Below are positions 8,015-18,215 of a stretch of DNA of 64,000 bases, in pieces. The notes beneath the pieces were generated by a model. It did no database searches and was not told the origin of the DNA. It worked only from the letters and a program-made list of their open reading frames with translations. Each line of letters begins with the position of its first letter. Position 1 is the first letter of the stretch. A program made the position numbers and the translations under genes. This stretch comes from Blastococcus sp. TF02A-30 (GTDB taxonomy: Bacteria; Actinomycetota; Actinomycetes; Mycobacteriales; Geodermatophilaceae): assembly GCF_003319185.1 (NCBI RefSeq), contig NZ_QOHJ01000004.1, positions 372,001-436,000 on the forward strand, read 5' to 3'.

Positions 8015-8760
8015 CACGCGACATCTCCGTCGTCGTCGGTCTCGAACGGCGTCTGCTCGCTGCCGCGCAGCACGATGTCCCACTCGAACGCCAGCGCCCA
8101 GTTGTCCTGGGTGCGGTCGAGGGAGAACCGGCTGATCGCCCGGTGCCGGGCGGCGGCCGGGATGGCGTTGAAGATGGGGTCCTGGCCGAACAGCGGGTCG
8201 TCCGGGAAGTACATCTGGGTGACCAGGCGCTGGGTGAAGGCCCGGCCGAACAGGCTGAAGTGGATGTGCGCCGGCCGCCAGGCGTTGTGGTGGTTGCCCC
8301 ACGGGTAGGCGCCCGGCTTGATCGTCATGAACTCGTAGCGGCCCAGGCTGTCGGTGACCACCCGGCCGAGGCCGTCGAAGTGCGGGTCCAGCGGGGCCGG
8401 CCAGTTGTCCACGACGTGGCGGTAGCGCCCCGCAGCGTTGGCCTGCCACACCTCGACGAGGGCGTCGGGCACCGGGCGGCCGTCGCTGTCCAGCACCCGG
8501 CCGTGGACGAGGATCCGCTGGCCGAGCGCCTCGCCGCCGCGGCGCAGTGTCAGGTCGGCGTCGTGCGGGAGCACCCGGTCCTCGCCGAGCACGGGACCGG
8601 TGACCTCGGTCAGCCGCTGCGGCAGGTCGACCGGCGTGCGCAGCGGGGCGCGCAGCGCGGTGCTGCGGTACCCCGGGAAGGCCAGCGGGGTGCGCGCCTC
8701 CGCGGGCTCGCGCAGGTAGCCCGGCAGGTGCAGCCCGCCGCCCGATGTGGTCCCGGTCAT
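8014..8760 (-). CDS. pcaH: Protocatechuate 3,4-dioxygenase, beta subunit
   Basis: Iron-containing beta chain (248 aa). The Fe(III) ligands expected for intradiol dioxygenases are visible: Tyr in GRYRHVVDNW, Tyr in KPGAYPWGNHH, and two His in RPAHIHFSLFG. The N-terminal half carries VPDALVEVWQANAAG. First gene of the pcaHGBDC operon. ATG 8760 lies 6 nt after TACGGT, itself 17 nt from TTGGGA on the minus strand, so the message is probably leaderless. The IclR gene starts 65 bp away in the opposite direction and is the obvious regulator. Confidence 0.94.
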   Translation of the reverse strand: MTGTTSGGGLHLPGYLREPAEARTPLAFPGYRSTALRAPLRTPVDLPQRLTEVTGPVLGEDRVLPHDADLTLRRGGEALGQRILVHGRVLDSDGRPVPDALVEVWQANAAGRYRHVVDNWPAPLDPHFDGLGRVVTDSLGRYEFMTIKPGAYPWGNHHNAWRPAHIHFSLFGRAFTQRLVTQMYFPDDPLFGQDPIFNAIPAAARHRAISRFSLDRTQDNWALAFEWDIVLRGSEQTPFETDDDGDVA

Positions 8761-8766
8761 GCCGGG

Positions 8767-8795
8767 ACCGTACGGCCCGCCGGTTATGGTCCCAA
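8767..8795 (-). promoter_or_regulatory. Predicted pcaH promoter
   Basis: Minus-strand TTGGGA (8795-8790), a 17-nt spacer, then TACGGT (8772-8767), 6 nt before the pcaH ATG. Spacing and hexamers fit a primary-sigma promoter giving a leaderless pcaHGBDC transcript. The whole pcaH-iclR gap is only 64 bp, so the regulator must bind on or beside this element. I see no convincing palindrome in the gap. Confidence 0.5.
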
Positions 8796-8824
8796 GCGCA
8801 CACTTCCACTGGACGGGAGACGAC

Positions 8825-9601
8825 ATGGCCGGACGCACCACCGCACCGGGGCGCTCGGTGACCTCGCGGGCGCTGGCCATCCTTGACTCGTTCGGCACCA
8901 CCTCGCGCAAGCTGACGCTCTCCGAGATCGCGGAGCGCTCCGGCACCCCGCTGACCACCACCCACCGCCTGCTCGGTGAGCTGACCGAGTGGGGCGCGCT
9001 GCTGCGGCGGGCCGACGGCCGCTACGAGATCGGGCGCAAGCTCTGGGACCTGGGCCTGCTGGCCACCGTGCAGACCGAGCTGCGCGAGGTCGCCGCGCCC
9101 TTCCTCTCCGACGTGCACACCGCGATCCGCGACACCGTGCAGCTGGCCGTCCGCGACGGGTTGTCCGCGCTCTACGTCGAGCGGATCTCCGGCCGCGAGT
9201 CAGTCCCGGTGCTCAGCACCGTCGGCTCCCGGCTCCCCCTGCACGCCACCGGCGTCGGCAAGGTGCTCCTGGCCGCCGCCCCCGACGACGTCGTGGAGCA
9301 GGCGCTGCGCTCACCGGCCCGGATGACCAGGCACACCGTCGTCGACCCGGCCCGGCTGCGGCGCGAGCTCGCCGAGGTCCGCCGGCGCCGGTACGCCCGC
9401 ACGTCGGAGGAGATGTCCCCCGGGGCGGCGTCGCTGGCGGTGCCGGTGCAGGTGGAGCGGCACAACGGGCCGGTCGTCGTCGCGGCCCTGGGCGTCGTCG
9501 TCCCCCCGCAGCGTCGCGACCTGGGCCGGCTGGTGCCGGTCCTCGAGGTGGCCGCCCGCGGCATCGGCCGGGAGCTGGCCCGGACGCGCGACTTCACCTG
9601 A
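8825..9601 (+). CDS. IclR-family transcriptional regulator
   Basis: 258-aa regulator with an N-terminal winged HTH (VTSRALAILDSF then LTLSEIAERSGTPLTTTHRLLGEL, residues ~12-60). The C-terminal IclR effector domain includes LPLHATGVGKVLLAA and a glycine/alanine-rich GAASLAVPV core. It is divergent from pcaHGBDC and 2 kb from pobA, so it is probably the PcaR/PobR-type regulator responding to an aromatic acid or 3-oxoadipate. ATG 8825 is preceded by GGGAG at 6-nt spacing. Whether it activates or represses cannot be told from sequence. Confidence 0.9.
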   Translation: MAGRTTAPGRSVTSRALAILDSFGTTSRKLTLSEIAERSGTPLTTTHRLLGELTEWGALLRRADGRYEIGRKLWDLGLLATVQTELREVAAPFLSDVHTAIRDTVQLAVRDGLSALYVERISGRESVPVLSTVGSRLPLHATGVGKVLLAAAPDDVVEQALRSPARMTRHTVVDPARLRRELAEVRRRRYARTSEEMSPGAASLAVPVQVERHNGPVVVAALGVVVPPQRRDLGRLVPVLEVAARGIGRELARTRDFT

Positions 9602-9691
9602 GGCCCACGCCGCCCGCGGCTGCGCCACCCCTTCCCGCCGAGGACCGCGCCGCGGATGATGCGGGAACGGCGCGCGACGAGCGGAGGCACG

Positions 9692-9760
9692 GTGGTCGTC
9701 CTGGCAGCTCCGCGGCGCACCGCCCGGTGCGCTCCCGGGCGCGCGGGGCCGGCGGGGTGA
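9692..9760 (+). CDS. Possible 22-aa leader ORF before PIG-L gene
   Basis: GTG 9692, 4 nt after GGAGG, opens a 22-codon ORF whose TGA (9758-9760) overlaps the GTG of the PIG-L gene (GTGA). The large gene itself has no good Shine-Dalgarno sequence at normal spacing, so translation through this leader could couple to it. An ATG at 9659 in the same frame would make it 33 aa. The peptide is Arg/Ala/Pro-rich and resembles nothing I know. Confidence 0.25.
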   Translation: MVVLAAPRRTARCAPGRAGPAG

Positions 9761-11523
9761 GCGCCGCGGTGCTGGCCGTCGTGGCCCACCCCGACGACGA
9801 CCTCCTGTTCCTCAACCCGGATCTCGACGCCGGCATCCATGCCGGGGTGCCGACCTGCGTCGTCTACGTCAGCGCCGGGGACGCCCTGCTGCCCGTGGGC
9901 CCGGCCGCCCTGCGCGCCCGAGACCGGCAGCGCGGCATCCAGGACGCCTACCGGGCCACCGCGGGCACCGCGGACCTCCCGCTGCAGGACGAGTGGGACG
10001 GCGTCGTGGTGGAGGTCGGCGGCCGGCACGTGGAGGAGTTCACCCTGCGGGACCGGCCGGACGTCCGGGTCGTCTTCGTCGGCCTGCCCGACGGCCACCT
10101 CGCGGAGCTGCTCTCCGGGGCGACGCTGCTGACCGTCCCCGCGGCCGGCGGGCTGGTCGCCGAGCCGCAGCCCTACGACGCCGGCGACGCCGTCACCGTG
10201 CTGCTGGGCCTGATGGAGCGGCACCGGCCGACGGTGCTCCACGTGACCGAGCTGTTCGCCGACCACCGGTACGACACCCCGTCGTCCCACCCCGACCACC
10301 GGGCGGCGGCCGCGCTGGCCGTCGCGGCGGCCGCCCGCTACCGGGAGCAGGGCGGGACGTGGCTGCCCTCCCTCGTCGAGCACCGTGACTACGGGGTCGG
10401 CCACCACCCGGTGAACCTCGCCCCCGCCACCCGGGCCCGGAAGCGCACCCTGTTCGCCGACGAGTACCAGCCGTGGGACCCCGCCGCGGCCGACGTCTTC
10501 GGCGCCACCGACCGCGCCTACCACCGCAGTTCCCGGGGCACGCGCTGGGCGGTGACCGACGGCGACGGCGTGGTGTGGCTCCTGGCCGTGCGGGACGGCC
10601 GGGTGGCGTGCTGGCACGGACCCGGCACGTGGCGGGGCCCGGGCGACCTCGGCCCGGACGACCCGGGATCCGGGGTGACCGCCGTGATCGCGGCCTGCGG
10701 GACGGACGGCGCCCCGCACGTCGCTGCCCGGACCCACGACGGGCGCACGGTGGTGCGCCCGATCACCGGGGGCGGGTGGACCGACCTCGGCACTCCCGAC
10801 CCGGGTGCCGGCTCCCGCTACGTGGGCACCCCCACCCTGGTGCCGAACGCCGACGGCCGGCTGCAGGTCTTCGTGGTCAACGCCGGCGGCGGGCTGTCGA
10901 GCCGGTGGGAGACCCTGGACGGCGGGTGGCACCCCTGGTTCGACCTCGGCGGCACCGATCTGCAGGACCCCTGCGACGCGCTGCTCGACGCCACGGGCCG
11001 GATCGAGGTGGTCGCCGCGACGCGCACCGGGCTGGTCCTCTGGCGCCAGGCGGTGCCCGACGGCGGGCTCCTGCGCGGCCCCGTCCCGGCACTGGCCCCG
11101 GCCGGCAGCGCCACGTTCGCGGTCAACGCCGACGGGCGACCCGAGATCCACCACCGCCGGGCCGGTTCGGCGACCGTCGCCACCAGCTGGCAGGACGCCG
11201 ACTTCGCCTGGCGCTCGAGCGCGGACCTCGGCGGGCACGGTGGGATCGGCGCCGTCGCCAACGCCACCGTGCAGGGCCGCATCGCCGCCGTGGTGCGCAA
11301 CGGCGGAGGAGGGGTCTCCGTGGCCGTGCAGGAGGCCCCCGACAGCGGCTACGGCCCCTGGACCGACCTCGGCGGGTTCACCCCCGACGTCCCGACCGTG
11401 GCCGCCACGCCCGACGGCCGGCTGGTGGTGGCGGTCCTGGACGCCGACGGCGGGATCCGGCAGCGCACCCGGTCGGCCGCCGGCCGCTGGACGCCCTGGC
11501 GGGACGTCGCCCCGGCCCACTGA
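9757..11523 (+). CDS. PIG-L family deacetylase with C-terminal propeller-like region
   Basis: 588-aa two-part protein. Residues ~1-255 are a PIG-L/LmbE zinc deacetylase: AHPDDDLLFLNPD near the N-terminus and SSHPDHRAAAALA give the expected metal ligands. Such enzymes remove N-acetyl groups from glycans or thiol precursors. Residues ~265-588 hold repeated blades of the type DLGGTD/DLGGFTPD, each ~45 residues with Trp and Gly-rich strands, resembling PLL-like sugar-binding beta-propellers. No signal peptide is evident at the GTG start. In-frame GTG 9727 is an alternative. It lies between the IclR gene and pobA but has no evident pca role. Confidence 0.8.
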   Translation: MSAAVLAVVAHPDDDLLFLNPDLDAGIHAGVPTCVVYVSAGDALLPVGPAALRARDRQRGIQDAYRATAGTADLPLQDEWDGVVVEVGGRHVEEFTLRDRPDVRVVFVGLPDGHLAELLSGATLLTVPAAGGLVAEPQPYDAGDAVTVLLGLMERHRPTVLHVTELFADHRYDTPSSHPDHRAAAALAVAAAARYREQGGTWLPSLVEHRDYGVGHHPVNLAPATRARKRTLFADEYQPWDPAAADVFGATDRAYHRSSRGTRWAVTDGDGVVWLLAVRDGRVACWHGPGTWRGPGDLGPDDPGSGVTAVIAACGTDGAPHVAARTHDGRTVVRPITGGGWTDLGTPDPGAGSRYVGTPTLVPNADGRLQVFVVNAGGGLSSRWETLDGGWHPWFDLGGTDLQDPCDALLDATGRIEVVAATRTGLVLWRQAVPDGGLLRGPVPALAPAGSATFAVNADGRPEIHHRRAGSATVATSWQDADFAWRSSADLGGHGGIGAVANATVQGRIAAVVRNGGGGVSVAVQEAPDSGYGPWTDLGGFTPDVPTVAATPDGRLVVAVLDADGGIRQRTRSAAGRWTPWRDVAPAH

Positions 11524-11607
11524 CGGCACGGCTGGCCCGGGCGCGCGACTTCCACTGAGGGGAAGCCGCAGCTACGCGACAGGGGCGGCCCGGGTCACAC
11601 TCCCCCC

Positions 11608-12752
11608 GTGCGGACTCAGGTGGGGATCATCGGCGCCGGCCCGGCCGGCCTGCTGCTCTCGCGGTTGCTGGCGCTGCAGGGCATCGACTCCGTCGTGCTG
11701 GAGAACCGCTCGCGCGACTACGTCGAGGCGCGGATCCGGGCGGGCATCCTCGAGCAGCACACCGTCGACACGCTGAGCGCCGTCGGGCTGGGCGACCGGC
11801 TGCACCGCGAAGGCCTCGAGCACTCCGGCATCTACCTGCAGTACCCGGGCACCCGGCACAAGCTGGACTTCCCCGAGCTGTGCGGCCGCACGGTGTGGGT
11901 CTACGGCCAGACCGAGGTGGTCAAGGACCTGATCGCCGCGCAGCTGGACGGCGGGCCGCCGCTGCTGTTCGAGGTGTCGGACGTCCAGCCCGAGGACGTC
12001 GACACCGACTCCCCCCGGATCCGGTTCACCGACGCCGACGGCAACCCGCAGCTGCTGGAGTGCGACGTGATCGCCGGCACCGACGGCTTCCACGGCCCCT
12101 CGCGGACCCTGGTGCAGGAGAGCAGCCGGGGTCGCACCTGGGAGCGCACGTACCCCTACGCCTGGCTGGGCATCCTGGCGGACGCGGCGCCGGCCACCGA
12201 CGAGCTCATCTACGCCTGGCACCCCGAGGGCTTCGCGCTGTACTCCATGCGCTCACCGAAGGTCTCGCGGCTGTACCTGCAGGTCGACCCGTCGGAGAAG
12301 ATCGAGGACTGGTCCGACGAGCGGATCTGGGACGCCCTCGACACCCGGTTCGCCCTCGACGGCTGGTCGGTCAACCGGGGGCCGGTCACGGACAAGTCGA
12401 TCCTGCCGATGCGCTCGTTCGTCAGCGCCCCCATGCGCCGGGGCCGGCTGTTCCTGGCCGGCGACGCCGCGCACATCGTGCCCCCGACCGGCGCCAAGGG
12501 GCTCAACCTCGCCGTCGCCGACGTCACCCTGCTGGCCACCGCGCTCGTCCGGCTGCTGCAGGAGGGCCGGAGCGACCTCGTCGACGCCTACTCCGACACG
12601 GCGCTGCGCCGGGTGTGGCGGTGCACCCACTTCTCCTGGTTCATGACCTCGATGCTGCACCGCTCCGGCGACGACTTCGACGCCCAGCTCCAGCTCTCCC
12701 AGCTGGAGCGGGTGTGCTCCTCGGAGGCGGCCGCGCGCGAGCTCGCCGAGAA

Positions 12753-12777
<25 letters not shown>
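11608..12777 (+). CDS. pobA: 4-hydroxybenzoate 3-monooxygenase
   Basis: FAD-dependent aromatic hydroxylase (389 aa) converting 4-hydroxybenzoate to protocatechuate, the pca substrate. Rossmann motif GIIGAGPAGLLLSRLL is at the N-terminus; the DG motif is in IAGTDGFHGPSR and the GD motif in LFLAGDAAHIVPPTGAKG. Length and the RIRAGILEQ segment fit PobA. GTG 11608 stands 6 nt after CACACT, suggesting leaderless expression. The last 25 nt overlap the tail of the convergent mannitol dehydrogenase-family gene. Regulation by the nearby IclR protein is plausible but unproven. Confidence 0.93.
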
Positions 12778-14246
<1,469 letters not shown>

Positions 14247-14394
14247 CAGGCCACCTTTCCCCACGTCCGCCGTCCCTAACGGGCGGCTCCGCGCTGTCCC
14301 GCCGCCCGGAGCTACCCGTCGGTACGAGATGTGGGATCGTCCGGAGTACACGTCGAGACGGCGCCACCGCCGGTGCCGTCAGGAAAGAGGACCG

Positions 14395-15570
14395 ATGCGG
14401 TTGCAGCTGTCCCCGGAGCTCGAGGCCTTCCGGGAGGAGATGCGGACCTTCTTCACCACCCAGGTCCCGCAGGAGATCCGCGACACCGTCGCGGCCCACC
14501 GCCACCTGACCAAGGAGCAGTACGTCGAGGCGATGCGGGTGCTCAACGCCGCCGGCCTCGCCGTGCCGCACTGGCCGGTGGAGTGGGGCGGCAAGGACTG
14601 GACGCCGCTGCAGCGGCACATCTGGCGCGAGGAGATGCAGCTGGCCAACGTGCCCGAGCCGCTGCCCTTCAACGCCTCGATGATCGGGCCGGTCATCGCC
14701 ACCTTCGGCAACGAGGAGCAGAAGGCGCGCTTCCTGCCGGAGACCGCCAACCTCGACATCTGGTGGTGCCAGGGCTTCTCCGAGCCCGACGCCGGCTCCG
14801 ACCTCGCGTCGCTGCGCACCACCGCGGTGCGCGACGGCGACGACTGGGTCGTCAACGGCCAGAAGACGTGGACCACCCTCGGCCAGTACGCCGACTGGAT
14901 CTTCTGCCTCTGCCGCACCGACCCCACCGCCGAGAAGAAGCAGCGCGGCATCTCGCTGCTGGTCTTCCCGATGGACACCCCCGGCGTCACGCTGCGCCCG
15001 ATCGAGCTGATCGACGGCGGCTTCGAGGTCAACGAGGTCTTCTTCGAGGACGTCCGCGTCCCGGCCGAGAACCTGATCGGCGAGGAGAACCGCGGCTGGG
15101 ACTACGCCAAGTTCCTGCTGGGCAACGAGCGCGTGGGCATCGCCCGGGTCGGCGCGACCAAGCGGGCGCTGGCGCAGGCCAAGGAGCACGCCCGGTCGAT
15201 CACGGTCGACGGCCGCACGCTGCTGGACGACCCGCGCACCGCCGCCCGCATCGCCGAGCTGGAGAACGAGCTGCTCGCCCTGGAGCTGACCGCGCTGCGC
15301 GTGGTCGCCAACTCCGCGGACGGCAAGCCGCACCCGGCGTCCTCGGTGCTCAAGCTCAAGGGCTCGGAGCTGCAGCAGGCGGCCACCGAGCTGCTGGTCG
15401 ACATCGCCGGGCCGCTGTCGGTCGCCTCGTTCGCCGAGGATGGCTCGGACGTGCCGGACTGGGCCCGGGTCTCTGCGCCGCAGTACCTGAACTACCGCAA
15501 GGTCTCCATCTACGGAGGCTCCAACGAGGTGCAGCGCACCATCATCGCCGGCACGATCCTGGGGCTCTGA
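14395..15570 (+). CDS. Acyl-CoA dehydrogenase, subunit 1 of a pair
   Basis: FAD acyl-CoA dehydrogenase (391 aa). Visible landmarks are WWCQGFSEPDAGSDLASL, VVNGQKTWTT and the C-terminal IYGGSNEVQRTIIAG. At the spot where many family members have Tyr-Glu-Gly-Thr, this protein has Tyr-Gly-Gly-Ser, so the canonical base may be missing or supplied elsewhere. The next gene is a second, divergent dehydrogenase 5 nt downstream; actinobacteria use such pairs as alpha2beta2 enzymes (FadE/ChsE type) for CoA-activated ring or branched acids. ATG 14395 follows AGGAAAGAGG. Confidence 0.88.
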   Translation: MRLQLSPELEAFREEMRTFFTTQVPQEIRDTVAAHRHLTKEQYVEAMRVLNAAGLAVPHWPVEWGGKDWTPLQRHIWREEMQLANVPEPLPFNASMIGPVIATFGNEEQKARFLPETANLDIWWCQGFSEPDAGSDLASLRTTAVRDGDDWVVNGQKTWTTLGQYADWIFCLCRTDPTAEKKQRGISLLVFPMDTPGVTLRPIELIDGGFEVNEVFFEDVRVPAENLIGEENRGWDYAKFLLGNERVGIARVGATKRALAQAKEHARSITVDGRTLLDDPRTAARIAELENELLALELTALRVVANSADGKPHPASSVLKLKGSELQQAATELLVDIAGPLSVASFAEDGSDVPDWARVSAPQYLNYRKVSIYGGSNEVQRTIIAGTILGL

Positions 15571-15575
15571 TCTTC

Positions 15576-16724
15576 GTGAACTTCGAGTACGACAGCGAGC
15601 AGAACGACCTGCGCGAGGCCGTCGCCGGCCTGCTGGGTCGCGCGTACGGCGACAGCGAGGTGCGGCGCAAGGTCGTCGGCACCGACCCGGGCTTCGACGA
15701 GAAGACCTGGTCCCGGCTGGCCGAGATGGGCCTGCTGGGCCTGCCCTTCGCCGAGGAGCACGGCGGCATGGACGCCGGTCCGGTCGAGGTGGCGATCGTC
15801 GCCGAGGAGATCGGCCGGGTGCTGGCGCCCGAGCCGTTCATCGAGGCGGTCGTGCTGGCCGGCGGCCTGATCGCCGCCGTCGGCACCGACGAGCAGAAGG
15901 GCGAGCTGCTGGCCGGCATCGCCGAGGGGACGACCATCCCCGCCTTCGCGCACGCCGAGATCGGCACCCGGTGGAGCCCGTCGGCGTCGGCGGTCACCGC
16001 CACCCGGGCCGGTGACGGGTGGACGCTCTCCGGCGCCAAGGAGCCCGTCCCCCACGGCGCACGGGCCGACGTCCTCGTCGTCTCCGCGGTCGTCGACGGC
16101 GGCACCGGTCTGTTCCTGGTGCAGGGCGACGCCTCGGGCCTGACCCGCACCGGCTACCGCACCCACGACGGGGGCCGCGCGGCCGCCGTCCGCTTCGAGG
16201 GCACCCCGGCCACGCTGCTGGGCACCGGTGGTGACCAGACCGCCGCCGTCGAGCGGGTGCTGGCCGAGGCGCGGATCGCCTACACGCACGAGGCGGTCGG
16301 CGCCATGGACACCGCGCTGCGGACCACCGCCGAGTACCTCAAGACCCGCAAGCAGTTCGGGGTCACCCTCAACCGGTTCCAGGCGCTCACCTTCCGCGCC
16401 GCGGACATGTACGTGTCCCTGGAGCTGGCCCGCAGCACCGCGCTGTGGGCGTCGATGGTGCAGGAGGCCGGCGGCGACGTCGTCTCCGCCGCGGACCGCG
16501 CCCGGCTGCAGGGCAGCCGCGCCGGCCGGCACATCGGCAAGGAGGCCATCCAGCTGCACGGTGGCATCGGCGTCACCGCCGAGTACAAGGTCGGCCACTA
16601 CACCAGCCGGCTCACCGCCATCGACCACCTGCTGGGCGACGGCGACTGGGCGGCCGACCGCCTGGCGCGGACGGTCGGCGACCAGGAGACGGTCGACCCG
16701 ATCGGCGCCCCGTACGCCGGCTGA
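15576..16724 (+). CDS. Acyl-CoA dehydrogenase, subunit 2 of a pair
   Basis: Second dehydrogenase (382 aa), more divergent than its partner: EEHGGMDAGPVEVAIVAEEIGR at the N-terminal helical domain, KQFGVTLNRFQALTFRAAD, and AIQLHGGIGVTAEYKVGHY near the C-terminus. The central beta domain is poorly conserved. GTG 15576 begins 5 nt after the first gene's stop. A heteromeric complex with the preceding product is the expected form. It is followed by a strong hairpin at 16739, marking the operon end. The substrate is unknown; the nearby aromatic and FMO genes are only circumstantial hints. Confidence 0.87.
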   Translation: MNFEYDSEQNDLREAVAGLLGRAYGDSEVRRKVVGTDPGFDEKTWSRLAEMGLLGLPFAEEHGGMDAGPVEVAIVAEEIGRVLAPEPFIEAVVLAGGLIAAVGTDEQKGELLAGIAEGTTIPAFAHAEIGTRWSPSASAVTATRAGDGWTLSGAKEPVPHGARADVLVVSAVVDGGTGLFLVQGDASGLTRTGYRTHDGGRAAAVRFEGTPATLLGTGGDQTAAVERVLAEARIAYTHEAVGAMDTALRTTAEYLKTRKQFGVTLNRFQALTFRAADMYVSLELARSTALWASMVQEAGGDVVSAADRARLQGSRAGRHIGKEAIQLHGGIGVTAEYKVGHYTSRLTAIDHLLGDGDWAADRLARTVGDQETVDPIGAPYAG

Positions 16725-16738
16725 TCCCCGCCCTGCCC

Positions 16739-16780
16739 GACCGCGGCGTCGTCCCCGAACAGGGGGATGGCGCCGCGGTC
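16739..16780 (+). terminator. GC-rich hairpin after acyl-CoA dehydrogenase operon
   Basis: Perfect 10-bp arms GACCGCGGCG (16739-16748) and CGCCGCGGTC (16771-16780), with a second inner pairing of CCCC with GGGG around GAACA. It sits 15 nt after the stop codon. No U-rich tail follows, as is usual for GC-rich actinobacterial terminators. Confidence 0.6.
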
Positions 16781-16922
16781 GTCGTTCCGGCACGCTCCGG
16801 TCACGGTGGGCCTCCCCACCCCCAGCCGTCCCAGGCGCCGCTCGCCACGCGGGCGCCTGCTCGCGCCGGGAGGCCGCGACCACCAGGCTCGCGGCGACCA
16901 CCCCCTCGTGCCGGAGGTAGCC

Positions 16923-18206
16923 GTGCGCCTGTCCCGCCTGTTCGCCGGATCCTCGGCCCTCGTGCTGCTCGGCGGCGCCGCCGCCTGCGGCCTCGGCTCG
17001 GTCGAGCCGAAGATCCAGCTGCGGGACGCGTTCCGCGCGCTCGGCGAGGAGACCTCGCTCGCCGTCCGCCTGTCGGTGCCGAGCTCGGCGGACGACGTGC
17101 GCGCCTTCGCCGAGGCGGCCGACGACTCCGGCGAGATGCCCGACGACGACCTCGAGACGCTGCTCTCGTCGTCGATCGTGTTCGGGTACGACGAGGGCGC
17201 CGACGCCGACGACCCGGAGGACGACGCCGTCCGCACCGCCCTGGAGATGGGCGACGCGACACCCGTCGAGCTCCGCGCGGTCGGGCAGGTGGCGTACGCG
17301 CGCGCCGACGTCGACGCCTTCGTCGAGCAGGTGCCCAGCGCCGCGTCCGACGTCGAGGACCTGCAGGCCGGGCTGGACGGCGCCGCCGGCACCGTGCCCG
17401 AGCCGCTGCTCGCCGCGGCGCAGGCGCTGCTCGACGGCGACTGGGTGTCGCTGGACGCCCAGGCCCTGCTGGAGCAGGCCGAGGCCCAGGGCGAGACCGT
17501 GCCCGGCGCCGAGCCGCTGGACGAGGAGCTGGCCGCGCAGGCCCAGGAGCTGATGGGCACGGCCGTGGAGGAGTCGGTCGTCTCCGTGCAGCGCGAGGGC
17601 GAGGACGACGACCTCGGCGACCACCTGGTGGTCGAGCTGGACCTGCGGAAGGGCTACGGGGCGGTCCGCGACGACCTCCCCTCGCTGTTCCCCGGCGCGG
17701 AGGGCGAGGCGCTGGCCGACCAGCTGCCGCCGGTCAAGGACCTCCCCGACCTCGACGTCGAGGTCTCGGTCTGGGTGCGCGACGGCGAGCTGACCCGCGC
17801 GGAGATCGACGCCGCCCAGTTCCTCGATGAGCCCGCCGGGCACCTGGTGCTGCGGGCCGACGTCCTCGACGGCGAGCCGATCACCGCGCCCGAGGGTGCG
17901 CTGCCGGTGGACGCCACCGCGCTGCTCGAGTCGGCGGCCTCGCTCCAGGCCGCCGAGGGCGCGGTGGACGCGTACACGCTCGCGACCTGGGTCGACATGG
18001 ACCTGGCGGTGCTGGCCGAGGAGTCCGGCAGCCCGTCGTCGGTGGCCTTCCTGCCCGAGGTGCTGCCCTACTACGAGGGCATCGCCCCGGACCTGGCGAT
18101 CACGGCCGTCGGCCAGCGGGTCGAGGTCACCGCCGGCGGGGAGACGGTCTGCCTCACCCCGTCGGCCGACGGGTTCGCCGAGGACATCGTCGACGGCCCC
18201 TGCTGA
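16923..18206 (+). CDS. Predicted lipoprotein of unknown function
   Basis: 427-aa exported protein. The N-terminus MRLSRLFAGSSALVLLGGAA followed by Ala-Cys is a lipoprotein signal with the lipidated Cys at residue 22. The mature part is acidic (many Asp/Glu), without transmembrane segments. Two related-looking halves each contain an LPxVKDLPDLD- or LPEVLPYYEG-type segment, but I recognise no family with certainty. GTG 16923 follows GGAGG at 5-nt spacing. It is monocistronic: the neighbour at 18216 is convergent. A cell-envelope role is inferred from the signal only. Confidence 0.75.
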   Translation: MRLSRLFAGSSALVLLGGAAACGLGSVEPKIQLRDAFRALGEETSLAVRLSVPSSADDVRAFAEAADDSGEMPDDDLETLLSSSIVFGYDEGADADDPEDDAVRTALEMGDATPVELRAVGQVAYARADVDAFVEQVPSAASDVEDLQAGLDGAAGTVPEPLLAAAQALLDGDWVSLDAQALLEQAEAQGETVPGAEPLDEELAAQAQELMGTAVEESVVSVQREGEDDDLGDHLVVELDLRKGYGAVRDDLPSLFPGAEGEALADQLPPVKDLPDLDVEVSVWVRDGELTRAEIDAAQFLDEPAGHLVLRADVLDGEPITAPEGALPVDATALLESAASLQAAEGAVDAYTLATWVDMDLAVLAEESGSPSSVAFLPEVLPYYEGIAPDLAITAVGQRVEVTAGGETVCLTPSADGFAEDIVDGPC

Positions 18207-18215
18207 GGCCCGGGG

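Noticed and set aside
8761-8824. An IclR operator palindrome in the pcaH-iclR gap
   Set aside because: I tried several alignments of the 64-bp gap; none gave more than a few matching bases beyond chance.
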